Part shown: in pieces, positions 1 to 7,445 of the stretch
Numbering within the stretch: the first letter of the stretch is position 1
How the letters are laid out: every line of letters starts with the position of its first letter
DNA from: Bacillota bacterium
GTDB taxonomy: Bacteria > Bacillota > Clostridia > Acetivibrionales > DSM-1351
Length of the DNA stretch: 64,000 nucleotides
Direction of reading: 5' to 3'
Assembly: GCA_023390335.1 (NCBI GenBank)
Contig: JAEWCZ010000014.1
Coordinates: 1 to 64,000, forward strand
Notes under the pieces: generated by a model
What the model was told of the DNA's origin: nothing
The model's input: the letters and a program-made list of their open reading frames with translations, nothing else
The model's database searches: none
Program-made: the position numbers and the translations under genes

Positions 1-123
1 AATCTTCTGGTGGAAATGACGAGATGGCCACACCCGTTCCCATACCGAACACGGCAGTTAAGCATCTCAGTGCCGATAATACTTGGCTGGAAACGGCCCG
101 GGAAAGTAGGTCTCTGCCAGATT
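1..123 (+). rRNA. rrf: 5S ribosomal RNA, end of an rRNA operon
   Basis: The stretch contains the invariant 5S core (CACACCCGTTCCCATACCGA followed by ACACGGCAGTTAAGC). The first bases AATCT pair with AGATT at 119-123, closing the terminal helix, so the gene is complete or lacks at most a base or two. A terminator follows at once, so this is the 3' end of an rRNA operon whose 16S and 23S genes lie outside the window. The open frame across this gene is not a protein. Confidence 0.96.
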
Positions 124-129
124 TATATG

Positions 130-163
130 AAAGCCTCAAGCTTATAGCTTGGGGCTTTGTTTA
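130..163 (+). terminator. rRNA operon terminator
   Basis: A 13-bp stem (130-142 with 146-158, one T-G wobble) closes on a 3-base loop and runs into TTTGTTTA. It lies 7 bases after the 5S gene, where an rRNA operon terminator is expected. Confidence 0.85.
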
Positions 164-583
164 TGTGGTGCGCCAGCATGGGCGCTTTCTCGTCGGTAAA
201 GTACGATACGGAGTTGTGCGTATTAGGTATATGCCTGATGAAGTTTGCATTAAAACGGCGGAATAAATGTAATATTTTTATATGGTGGGCTTATAGTTAT
301 GACAAAATAAAAACTAGCGAAAAAAATAAATTTTTATAATTAAGATATAACAGTATAAAAATCTATGCGAATTATGTAAATTAATAATATATAAATATGA
401 ATAAACATTTATTATGTCGTAAATTAAAATAATTTGTAAAATATAAGATATATGTAAAATGTGCCAAAACTATTGATTTATAGGGCTTTCAGTGCTATAA
501 TAGCTTTTGTAAATCAAAGAAATTTCAATTCTGTTACTTAATTTAGGTTAATCAATCTTAGAATGACATCTCCACGAAACAAA

Positions 584-773
584 AATTTTTTAGTTTAACG
601 GTAGTAAGATATCCGGAATTAAATTTTGGATAGAAAGTATTAGTATAGTTATGTACACTTGACCTTCCATAACCTTGTCCTTTTTGCACTCTGCAAAAGT
701 CATCCTGACAGGCACAATATTCAAGTAAAAACATGACAGATTCTAGCTAAACTACCGTTAAACATAAAAAATT
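584..773. repeat. 190-bp element with 22-bp terminal inverted repeats (MITE-like)
   Basis: The left arm (584-605, AATTTTTTAGTTTAACGGTAGT without its first bases) is matched in reverse complement by the right arm at 751-773, with only one inserted base. The enclosed 145 bases contain no transposase gene. I see no clear target-site duplication. A small non-autonomous transposon remnant is the simplest reading; a large RNA hairpin is the alternative. Confidence 0.5.
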
Positions 774-813
774 AGTTATTTACATTTCAAATTTATCAAA
801 TATTATTTCTTTT

Positions 814-899
814 AAATAGGTCATTTAGTCATTTTTTCTCAAAACCAGATGTGTTTAACAAAGTCTTACAGAGAAAAATTTGATTGAGATGGCCTATTT
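814..899. repeat. Nested inverted repeat, possible structured RNA or element remnant
   Basis: Two stems nest: AAATAGGTCAT (814-824) pairs with ATGGCCTATTT (889-899) with one wobble, and TTTTTCTC (833-840) pairs with GAGAAAAA (871-878). A 30-base loop remains. It does not match any riboswitch class I know. It lies about 145 bases upstream of queC. Confidence 0.4.
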
Positions 900-976
900 T
901 CCAATACTACAAATTTTATTTGTTAACTGTAACTAATAAGAATTTTAATTAAATGTTCCAATAATAGAAATTAAAA

Positions 977-1005
977 TTGAAATTAATGTGTATTAATGTT
1001 AAATT
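977..1005 (+). promoter_or_regulatory. Possible sigma-A promoter for queC operon
   Basis: TTGAAA (977-982), a 17-base spacer and TAAATT (1000-1005) lie about 40 bases upstream of queC. The -10 box matches the consensus at only four of six positions, and the region is AT-rich, so chance matches are easy. Confidence 0.35.
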
Positions 1006-1044
1006 ATTGGTATTATCGTTAAAATATGAAAGGGTTTGATAGGT

Positions 1045-1722
1045 TTGAAAAAAGCAGTAGTTTTATTATCAGGGGGAATGGACTCCACAACGGCTTTATA
1101 CATAGCAAAATCTGAAGGGTACGAAATATACGCTATATCTTTCAATTATGGTCAGAGGCATTATAAAGAACTCGATTGTGCCAAGATAATTGCGGAAAAC
1201 GCAGGGGTTAAAGAACATATAATTGTTAATACAAACATGGACGCATGGGGTGGTTCTGCACTAACTGACACGAATATCAGCGTCCCTGATAGTAATGCAA
1301 ATAATGATAAAATTCCAATAACATATGTTCCTGCACGGAATATGATATTCTTATCCTATGCTGCATCTTACGCAGAGGTAGTAGGTGCCCAAGATATATT
1401 TATTGGAGTAAGTGAAGTTGACTATTCAGGATATGTAGATTGTAGACAAGAGTTTATTGATGCTATGGAAAATGCAATTAACTTTGGAACGGTGTGTGCT
1501 GTTGAAGAAGGGAAGAAAATCAAAATTCGTGCTCCTTTAGTACGTATGTCTAAATCAGATGAGATAAAGTTAGGTATAAAATTAGGAGTAGATTTTGGTC
1601 TTACCTGGACATGCTACCGTGGTGAAGAATTAGCTTGTGGGACATGCGACAGTTGTTCCCTGAGACTAAAGGCATTTGAAGAGGCGGGGTTAGAAGATCC
1701 GATAAAATATATAGGAATTTAA
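1045..1722 (+). CDS. queC: 7-cyano-7-deazaguanine synthase QueC
   Basis: QueC uses ATP and ammonia to turn 7-carboxy-7-deazaguanine into preQ0, the nitrile precursor of queuosine in tRNA. The PP-loop ATP-binding motif SGGMDS is at residues 9-14. The C-terminus has the zinc-binding cysteine set around CYRGEELACGTCDSC. At 225 residues the length is normal. I chose TTG at 1045 because AAAGGG (1029-1034) sits at correct spacing; the in-frame TTG at 1036 would overlap that site. It is the first gene of queC-queD-queE. No preQ1 riboswitch is visible in the leader, and no queF follows, so the nitrile reductase must be encoded elsewhere or preQ1 must be salvaged. Confidence 0.95.
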   Translation: MKKAVVLLSGGMDSTTALYIAKSEGYEIYAISFNYGQRHYKELDCAKIIAENAGVKEHIIVNTNMDAWGGSALTDTNISVPDSNANNDKIPITYVPARNMIFLSYAASYAEVVGAQDIFIGVSEVDYSGYVDCRQEFIDAMENAINFGTVCAVEEGKKIKIRAPLVRMSKSDEIKLGIKLGVDFGLTWTCYRGEELACGTCDSCSLRLKAFEEAGLEDPIKYIGI

Positions 1723-1770
1723 GAGAAGAATTTGATTTATAATATAACGTTGCAGTTAGGAGAGAACTGA

Positions 1771-2235
1771 TTGGGAAAAATATCTATAACTAAAGAATTT
1801 TCTTGGGATATGGCACATATGTTATCAGATCACAGAGGTTTATGTAAAAACCTGCATGGTCATACATACAGAATGCAGGTTCAAATATCCAGAAAAAATA
1901 AAGGTGTAGTTGAAGATACTCTACACTCAGACGGAATGGTAATGGACTTTTCTGACCTTAAAGCAATAGTTCAGAGAAAAATAATTGAACCACTGGATCA
2001 TGCCTTTATGTTCTGGTGTGATACGAATGATCCTGTAGAACGGCAGATAGCAGAATTATTAGAAAGCAGTGGCAAGAAAGTTGCAGCAGTGAAATATAGA
2101 CCTACTGCTGAGGAAATGGCAGCAAGTTTTTTGGAAGATTTAACCCAAGAACTAGCTGGTAGTGATGTTATTGTTGACAAAATAAAAATATGGGAAACTG
2201 CGACTAGCTTTGCTGAAGCAACAAAAGAGGTATAA
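1771..2235 (+). CDS. queD: 6-carboxy-5,6,7,8-tetrahydropterin synthase QueD
   Basis: QueD converts dihydroneopterin triphosphate, the GTP cyclohydrolase product, to 6-carboxytetrahydropterin, the second committed step to queuosine. The zinc ligands His16, His29 and His31 (LHGHTYR) and the catalytic Cys25 of CKNLHGH are present. The LDHAFM histidine and the IWETATSFAEA glutamate complete the active site. The protein has 154 residues, longer than the roughly 120 of the E. coli enzyme, within the range of the longer QueD subfamily. It starts with TTG after TAGGAGA (1757-1763) and lies 48 bases after queC. Confidence 0.94.
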   Translation: MGKISITKEFSWDMAHMLSDHRGLCKNLHGHTYRMQVQISRKNKGVVEDTLHSDGMVMDFSDLKAIVQRKIIEPLDHAFMFWCDTNDPVERQIAELLESSGKKVAAVKYRPTAEEMAASFLEDLTQELAGSDVIVDKIKIWETATSFAEATKEV

Positions 2236-2236
2236 T

Positions 2237-2983
2237 ATGAATGTGCAGCAATTTGAACTGAATAGAATACCCATTATTGAGATCTTTAACAGCGTTTCCG
2301 GCGAGGGAATATCTGCGGGCTCAGTTATGACATTTGTAAGAGTGGCTGGCTGTAATTTGAGGTGCAATTATTGTGATACTAAGTATAGCTATAACGAATT
2401 TGGTAACGAGATTCAAATATTAAAACCAAATGAAATAATTAATATACTAAACAGCTATAATTGCAAGAATGTTTTGTGTACGGGCGGAGAGCCTCTTGAA
2501 TTAAATAAAGTCAAGAGGTATCTTCCTTTATATCTAGCCTCCAAAGGGTTTGAGGTAAGGATTGAGACTAACGGTAGTTGCCCTTTATATAGTAATGCTG
2601 AAATAAATGATTTTGTAAAAGATGCTAACCTTATAAAGTTAAACTATGCTTTGGATGTCAAATGCCCTGACTCTGGAATGTCGGATTATAATATCTATAG
2701 TGAGAATTTAAAATTACTGGGTTCGGAAGATGAAATAAAATTTATAGTTGGGAGCCAAGGGGATCTGCAATTTGCATTAAGGTGTATAAAAGAACATAGC
2801 CAAGTATTATCTCAAACTGGTGTTACCATTAATTTCTCACCTGTTTTCGGAAAACTGGAAAGTAGGGAAATAGTCAATGTGTTAAAAGAAAATAATACTT
2901 ACTTTGAGAAATATAAATTAAAAGTGAGATTGAGTCTTCAAATTCATAAGTTTATTTGGCCTCCAGAGGAAAGGGGAGTTTGA
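2237..2983 (+). CDS. queE: 7-carboxy-7-deazaguanine synthase QueE (radical SAM)
   Basis: QueE is the radical SAM enzyme that contracts the ring of 6-carboxytetrahydropterin to 7-carboxy-7-deazaguanine, the substrate of QueC. The iron-sulfur cysteines are C39, C43 and C46 in CNLRCNYC. The N-terminal IFNSVSGEG and the CTGGEP motif that contacts SAM are also present. ATG at 2237 follows the queD stop by one base, with GAGG at 2227-2230, so translation is probably coupled. An in-frame upstream start at 2210 lies inside queD and is unlikely. The protein has 248 residues. The operon appears to end at the bidirectional hairpin at 3058-3090. Confidence 0.93.
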   Translation: MNVQQFELNRIPIIEIFNSVSGEGISAGSVMTFVRVAGCNLRCNYCDTKYSYNEFGNEIQILKPNEIINILNSYNCKNVLCTGGEPLELNKVKRYLPLYLASKGFEVRIETNGSCPLYSNAEINDFVKDANLIKLNYALDVKCPDSGMSDYNIYSENLKLLGSEDEIKFIVGSQGDLQFALRCIKEHSQVLSQTGVTINFSPVFGKLESREIVNVLKENNTYFEKYKLKVRLSLQIHKFIWPPEERGV

Positions 2984-3057
2984 ATTATACCGTTTTCCCC
3001 AATTTGTCCCCAATGGGGTATTTAGTAGCTAAAAATCGAAATCTTTACACAAATACA

Positions 3058-3094
3058 AAAAGCTTAGAACCATTACAGTTCTAAGCTTTTGTTT
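3058..3094. terminator. Bidirectional terminator between queE and tRNA-Trp
   Basis: A 13-bp perfect stem (3058-3070 with 3078-3090) around a 7-base loop is followed by TTTTGTTT on the plus strand and by a T-run on the minus strand. It can end both the que operon and the convergent tRNA transcript. Confidence 0.85.
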
Positions 3095-3169
3095 GGCAGG
3101 GGAGACAGGACTTGAACCCGCAGCCGACGGTTTTGGAGACCGCTACTCTACCAATTGCGCTACTCCCCT
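3094..3169 (-). tRNA. trnW: tRNA-Trp (anticodon CCA)
   Basis: Read on the minus strand, the 76-base gene starts AGGGGAGTAGC and ends with an encoded TGCCA. The acceptor stem AGGGGAG pairs with CTCCCCT, the D-arm holds AATTGGTAGAG, and the T-arm contains GGGTTCAAGTCC. The anticodon loop is CTCCAAA, so the anticodon is CCA. A consensus promoter sits just upstream and a hairpin terminator directly downstream, making a stand-alone tRNA unit. Confidence 0.95.
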
Positions 3170-3181
3170 AAGACGAATATT

Positions 3182-3211
3182 AGTATACAATAGACTATAT
3201 AATTTTGTCAA
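3182..3211 (-). promoter_or_regulatory. Sigma-A promoter of tRNA-Trp
   Basis: On the minus strand a perfect TTGACA (3206-3211) is separated by 18 bases from TATACT (3182-3187). The tRNA 5' end is 13 bases downstream of the -10 box, the spacing expected of a tRNA promoter. Confidence 0.7.
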
Positions 3212-3247
3212 TGAAAAACTTAAAAAATAAGTAAAAATGTTTTTTCC

Positions 3248-3276
3248 TTGAAAAAATTGTGTATAAAAAGTAAAAT
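3248..3276 (+). promoter_or_regulatory. Sigma-A promoter for the DUF881 pair
   Basis: TTGAAA (3248-3253), a 17-base spacer and TAAAAT (3271-3276) place a start of transcription near 3283, about 45 bases before the first gene. Both boxes match the consensus at five of six positions. Confidence 0.55.
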
Positions 3277-3328
3277 TATATAAGAGGGAACCAATGAGAA
3301 AATAATAATGAATACTAAAGAGGCTATA

Positions 3329-4060
3329 ATGAAGGTAAAAGACAATTTGATTATTCTATTTATTATATTTGCCGTTTTTGGGATGCTCGTTACAGTACAG
3401 ATAAGGAGCACTGTTAGCATGCAAAAACAGTCTGCTCTTACACTTGACTATAACAGACTCAAAAATCAGCTTGATACGAGAGTCAAGGAAGGAGAGCAGT
3501 ATAAGGCGCAGATTGCTGAGATGGAACATAAAAAGGAAGATTTTCTGAAAGCTTCCCCGGGGACGAATTCAAGCAACAGCTTAAAAAATGAGCTGGATTA
3601 TCTAAAATTTATTTCGGGTTTAACCGATGTATCAGGGGATGGTGTAATAATAACACTGAATGATGCAGAAAATCCTGATTTACAAAGTAAAATGAATTAT
3701 ATAATTCATGATTATGAAGTTTATGGTATTATAAATGATTTGAGGCATGCTGGAGCACAGGCCATATCAATAAATGATGAAAGACTCATTGCAACCAGTG
3801 AGCAGATTTGTGTAGGTCCTACCATAAAAATAAATAAAAACAGGTATGCTGTTCCGTTTGAAATAAAGGCAATTGGAGATTCCGACAAATTGTACTCTGC
3901 AATGAAGAACAGTGATGTGGTTAGTGGCCTTGTACAATATAAAAAGCGTGTTACAGTTGAACGTCATAGTAACATTGTTATACCAAAATTCATGAATGAC
4001 ATCAATGGATTGATTTCCAAGCTGGAGGTAGCAGACAATGAAAGCAAAAAGGAGCAGTAG
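3329..4060 (+). CDS. DUF881 membrane-anchored coiled-coil protein (first copy)
   Basis: The protein belongs to the DUF881 (YlxW/YlxX-like) family, whose biochemical role is not established. It has one N-terminal membrane segment (about residues 6-24), a coiled coil of about 45 residues (YNRLKNQLDTRVKEGEQY region) and the DUF881 domain from about residue 80, with the hallmark GDGVIITLNDAENP and INDERLIATSE. The topology is one anchor with an extracellular domain. I chose ATG at 3329 because AAAGAGG (3317-3323) precedes it; an in-frame ATG at 3308 has no site at good spacing. It overlaps the second copy by 23 bases. In Bacillus such genes sit near division genes; here they precede a deacetylase and sporulation genes. 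Confidence 0.85.
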   Translation: MKVKDNLIILFIIFAVFGMLVTVQIRSTVSMQKQSALTLDYNRLKNQLDTRVKEGEQYKAQIAEMEHKKEDFLKASPGTNSSNSLKNELDYLKFISGLTDVSGDGVIITLNDAENPDLQSKMNYIIHDYEVYGIINDLRHAGAQAISINDERLIATSEQICVGPTIKINKNRYAVPFEIKAIGDSDKLYSAMKNSDVVSGLVQYKKRVTVERHSNIVIPKFMNDINGLISKLEVADNESKKEQ

Positions 4061-4748
4061 AAACATATCCATAGCATTAGTATGTGTAATTCTTGGACTT
4101 GCACTGTCATGGCAGTTTCAAAGTATAAGAAATAATGCAAAAGTAATGACGTTGGAAAATCAGAAGAAGGATGATCTGGTCGTAAAAATACTAAATGAGC
4201 AGAAAAACAATGAGAATTTAAGAGCTAAGCTTAATGAATTACAAACCCAATTATCCAAGTTTGAAAATGCAAGAGGTAATTCTGACGAAAATTTAAAACT
4301 TTTATCGGATGAAATCCAAAAATTGAAAACTGTTGCAGGGTTGACCAAGGTAAAAGGCAGAGGAGTTATTGTTACATTCAGCAAAGATGATGCTTTAAGT
4401 GTTGAAGATAATGACCTTCTATTTGTATTGAATGAGTTGAGAGCCACAGATGCCCAGGCACTTGCAATAAATGATCAAAGAATAATTGATACAACTGAAG
4501 TCAGGGGTTCAACTGGTGGTGGATATATAAATATAAATGGCAGGCATGTACTTCCGCCTTATGTGATAAAAGCAATAGTAGATCCTGATGACGCAGTGAA
4601 TGCATTGAATATGGTAGGTGGAGTTTTCGAACAAATTAAAGTCTTTGTTGACGTAAGTGTTCAGAAATCAGATAATGTTGAGATTCCTCCAATAGGTGAA
4701 GAATTAATAAAAACAGATAAACTTAAGATAGTAGAAAATAATAAATAG
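4038..4748 (+). CDS. DUF881 membrane-anchored coiled-coil protein (second copy)
   Basis: This is a paralogue of the preceding gene with the same architecture: N-terminal membrane helix (about residues 8-25), coiled coil (about 35-85) and DUF881 domain with GRGVIVTFSKDD and AINDQRIIDTTEVRG. The start ATG lies inside the upstream gene behind GGAGGTAG, giving a 23-base overlap and probable translational coupling. A coupled pair with matching coiled coils suggests the two may form a hetero-oligomer on the outer face of the membrane, but that is inference. A strong terminator follows. Confidence 0.85.
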   Translation: MKAKRSSRNISIALVCVILGLALSWQFQSIRNNAKVMTLENQKKDDLVVKILNEQKNNENLRAKLNELQTQLSKFENARGNSDENLKLLSDEIQKLKTVAGLTKVKGRGVIVTFSKDDALSVEDNDLLFVLNELRATDAQALAINDQRIIDTTEVRGSTGGGYININGRHVLPPYVIKAIVDPDDAVNALNMVGGVFEQIKVFVDVSVQKSDNVEIPPIGEELIKTDKLKIVENNK

Positions 4749-4769
4749 ATTTAAATACAACATTATAAG

Positions 4770-4813
4770 AATCCTTAAAGAATGACATAAGTCACTTCTT
4801 TGAGGATTTTTTT
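4770..4813 (+). terminator. Terminator of the DUF881 pair
   Basis: A 13-bp stem (4770-4782 with 4796-4808), extended by TGAC/GTCA inside the loop, is followed by seven T residues. Confidence 0.88.
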
Positions 4814-4920
4814 GTTATAGGCAAAAGTTGTTCTAAAAAGATAGACGAACTATATATAAATATATGAGAAACATTTTATTTTAGATTGTTGCACAACTTA
4901 CAATGACGGAGGTACTAAAA

Positions 4921-5850
4921 TTGAAGAAAATTTACACGTTTACCGTATTAACCCTAATAGTAAGCATAGCTTTGATTTTCGCATTTGTTACAATAAAGAA
5001 AAACACAAACCACAAGTCAGATTCTGCGCTTTCTGATTTTGGAGGAGTGTACAGTGTCAGCAGTAAAAGTGTTGACTTTTCTACAGAGCTTACCGGAAGA
5101 CTTATAGAAGGAAACAACTCAGCCACAGAAGGAGAAGTATCGGATAAAAGTTCATATCCAAATGATAAAAAAAGGTGCTGGGGGATGGCGAGACAGCCAA
5201 ACAATCAAACACCCAGAGCTGATCCGGGAACTCCCGAGTTGCTATCAAAATATGGTGCCAAATACCTTGGAGATGAAAGTAAAAAAACAATATACCTTAC
5301 ATTTGATGAAGGTTATGAGAATGGTTACACAGGACAAATTCTGGATACCTTGAAAGAAACTAATGTTAAGGCAGCTTTTTTTATAACAGGACCGTATCTT
5401 AAAGAGCATCAGGACTTAGTACGAAGAATGGTTGAAGAGGGTCATACCGTTGGAAACCATACTATTCACCACCCTAGCCTTCCGGAAAAAAGTGACGCAG
5501 AAATAGAAGAAGAGGTTGTTGGATTAGAGCGTGCTTTTTCAGAAAAATTCGGTGTAAAAATGAATTTTCTCAGACCGCCAAAAGGTGAATACAGCGAACG
5601 AACCCTTAGTATCACAAATAAGCTTGGATATTGCAACCTTTTCTGGAGTTTTGCATATGATGACTGGTACAGGAATAAGGTAAGAGGTCCTGAGTATACA
5701 TATAAGGTAGTAATGCGTAATCTTCATAATGGAGAAATTATGCTTCTCCATGCGGTCTCAAAAGATAATGCTGACGCATTGGGCACGATTATCCAGGGGG
5801 CCCGTGAAAACGGCTATGAGTTCGGTAATGTTCAGGATTTGGCAAATTAA
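4921..5850 (+). CDS. pdaA: PdaA-like polysaccharide deacetylase (delta-lactam de-N-acetylase)
   Basis: PdaA removes the N-acetyl group of N-acetylmuramic acid so that spore cortex peptidoglycan can form muramic delta-lactam, a signal for germination hydrolases. The N-terminus is a signal anchor (about residues 4-25), so the enzyme acts outside the membrane. NodB motifs are visible: metal-binding TFDEGYENG near 127-135, HTVGNHTIHH with the zinc histidines near 180-184, and FLRPPKGEYS near 216-225. The FDEGYENG form, rather than FDDG, is typical of the PdaA group. I chose TTG at 4921 because GGAGG (4908-4912) is 8 bases upstream; the earlier ATG at 4903 overlaps that site. Its neighbours yqfC and yqfD are also sporulation genes. 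Confidence 0.88.
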   Translation: MKKIYTFTVLTLIVSIALIFAFVTIKKNTNHKSDSALSDFGGVYSVSSKSVDFSTELTGRLIEGNNSATEGEVSDKSSYPNDKKRCWGMARQPNNQTPRADPGTPELLSKYGAKYLGDESKKTIYLTFDEGYENGYTGQILDTLKETNVKAAFFITGPYLKEHQDLVRRMVEEGHTVGNHTIHHPSLPEKSDAEIEEEVVGLERAFSEKFGVKMNFLRPPKGEYSERTLSITNKLGYCNLFWSFAYDDWYRNKVRGPEYTYKVVMRNLHNGEIMLLHAVSKDNADALGTIIQGARENGYEFGNVQDLAN

Positions 5851-5868
5851 ACGATTAGAGGGTAGGAT

Positions 5869-6210
5869 ATGGCGGGGAGAATGAATTCGGCAGGCAGAAG
5901 CAAAAACAAAAAGAATAGTAAAACTCCTTCAGTAAAAAATAATAAGCCCAAACTGAGAGAAAAAATTACTGAGATGCTGGAGTTACCAAAAGAGATTGTT
6001 TTAAATATGCCTAAACTTGTTATGTTGGGTAACGGTGATGTTATTATCGAAAACTATAAGGGAATTGTTGAGTATGCGGAAGGAGTTATACGTGTAAATA
6101 CAACGTCAGGAATTATTAAACTAACAGGTACCGATATCTATATAAAAGAAATTACAGCAGAAAACATAATGGTGTATGGTAATATACTGTCACTCGAATT
6201 CCTCAAATAA
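5869..6210 (+). CDS. yqfC: Sporulation protein YqfC
   Basis: This small conserved protein (113 residues) belongs to the YqfC/YabP family of spore-formers. In Bacillus yqfC is transcribed in the mother cell together with yqfD, and its molecular function is unknown. The N-terminal 30 residues are basic and low-complexity. The core has the family pattern LELPKEIVLNMPKLVMLG followed by VIIENYKGIVEYAEGVIRV. The start ATG lies behind GAGGGTAGG. The gene is 18 bases after pdaA and 32 before yqfD. Confidence 0.9.
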   Translation: MAGRMNSAGRSKNKKNSKTPSVKNNKPKLREKITEMLELPKEIVLNMPKLVMLGNGDVIIENYKGIVEYAEGVIRVNTTSGIIKLTGTDIYIKEITAENIMVYGNILSLEFLK

Positions 6211-6242
6211 GTACTTTCAGCAAAAATATGGGGGTAACGAAA

Positions 6243-7439
6243 ATGTTAATTTGGAGGTTGTGGAATTATATACTTGGATATGTTATTATAGTAGTTGAAG
6301 GATATTTTTTGGAAAAATTTATTAATATTTGTACTCATCGGCAGATTAGATTATGGAATGTAAAATGGAACAGTAGCAGCAAACTGACAATGAAAATCAG
6401 TATAAAAGATTTTAGAATGTTGCGACCTGTAGCAAAAAAATCACGGTGCAGAGTACATATTAACAGAAAAAAAGGTCTTCCGTTTTTATTATACAAATAC
6501 AAAAACCGTAAGGCATTTATTGTCGGTTCAGCTGTATGTATAATTACTTTTTTCATAATATCCTCATTTATATGGGATGTATCGGTTACAGGAAATGACA
6601 AGGTTTCCACAGAAGTTATATTGGAGAAGCTTTATGAGAACGGAATAAAACCCGGAGCATTAAAATTCAGCATAAATCCTGATAATGTTGTAGACAAAAT
6701 AATGCTTGGGATAAATGATCTCTCAAGGATCAGTGTTTCGGTCCGGGGGACAAGGGTTTTCGTGAATGTTTCTGAAAGAGTGAAACCGCCGGATTTAATA
6801 GATAAAAATATACCCTGCAATTTGGTTGCAGCTAAGGATGGTGTTATATATTCAATAGTAGCAAAAGAAGGCCTAGAAACAGTTAAAATTGGTGATACTG
6901 TAACAAAAGGCCAGTTGCTTGTTACCGGAACAATAGAGAACGTTAAAAATCCCGAAGCCCCTCCGCTTATGGTTCACTCAATGGGGGCTGTAAAAGCCAG
7001 GACATGGTATGAAGCCAGTAGTCAGGTGGAACAAACGCTTGTTAAAACGAGAAAAACGGGTTTCGAGAAAGATAGATATTCTCTTGTTCTTTTTACTAAA
7101 AAATTCAAATTATTTCATAGAAAAATTCCATATAATAATGCAGAACATATAGAAGTAAAAAAGAAATTGTCTCTGGGAAAGAACCTTGCTTTGCCTGTAG
7201 AATGGGTTGTTGATAAGTATTATGAGTATGAATTAGTACAGGAAAAGCTTGATATTGACAGGGCCAAACAACTAGCAGCAGAAAAGGCATTTAAACAGGT
7301 ACAGGAACAGATACCGCAGGGAGCAGAGATAGCTAAAAAGAATGTGTATTATACCGAAAAAGATGATGGCAAGATAACTGCGACAGTAACGGTAGAATGT
7401 ATAGAAGACATTGGAGTTACACAGATGATAGGAGGCTAA
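6243..7439 (+). CDS. yqfD: Sporulation protein YqfD
   Basis: YqfD (about 398 residues) is a mother-cell membrane protein of spore-formers implicated in stage IV of sporulation; its mechanism is unknown. One clear membrane segment lies near residues 91-112 (FIVGSAVCIITFFIISSFIW region). It is followed by a POTRA-like stretch (WDVSVTGNDKVSTEVILEKL) and the conserved domain with VAAKDGVIYSIVAKEGLETV. I chose ATG at 6243, 8 bases after GGGGG (6230-6234); the ATG at 6228 overlaps that site. It runs directly into phoH, as in Bacillus. Confidence 0.9.
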   Translation: MLIWRLWNYILGYVIIVVEGYFLEKFINICTHRQIRLWNVKWNSSSKLTMKISIKDFRMLRPVAKKSRCRVHINRKKGLPFLLYKYKNRKAFIVGSAVCIITFFIISSFIWDVSVTGNDKVSTEVILEKLYENGIKPGALKFSINPDNVVDKIMLGINDLSRISVSVRGTRVFVNVSERVKPPDLIDKNIPCNLVAAKDGVIYSIVAKEGLETVKIGDTVTKGQLLVTGTIENVKNPEAPPLMVHSMGAVKARTWYEASSQVEQTLVKTRKTGFEKDRYSLVLFTKKFKLFHRKIPYNNAEHIEVKKKLSLGKNLALPVEWVVDKYYEYELVQEKLDIDRAKQLAAEKAFKQVQEQIPQGAEIAKKNVYYTEKDDGKITATVTVECIEDIGVTQMIGG

Positions 7440-7445
7440 TAATAC

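Larger units (their letters stand above)
164..1044. other. Long AT-rich intergenic region without a convincing gene
   Basis: About 880 bases separate the rRNA terminator from queC. The region holds an inverted-repeat element at 584-773, a nested stem at 814-899 and a possible queC promoter near 977-1005. The rest is AT-rich sequence in which I see no gene, tRNA or known riboswitch. A 58-codon frame on the minus strand (734 to 558) has no ribosome binding site and mostly lies inside the inverted-repeat element. Confidence 0.7.

Noticed and set aside
24..266. 80-codon open frame at the window start
   Set aside because: It lies across the 5S rRNA gene and its terminator; the RNA signals explain the sequence.
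157..339. 60-codon frame after the 5S terminator
   Set aside because: No ribosome binding site, no recognisable domain, in AT-rich spacer.
900..1044. Possible preQ1 riboswitch before queC
   Set aside because: No class I stem-loop with its A-rich tail and no class II/III layout could be found.
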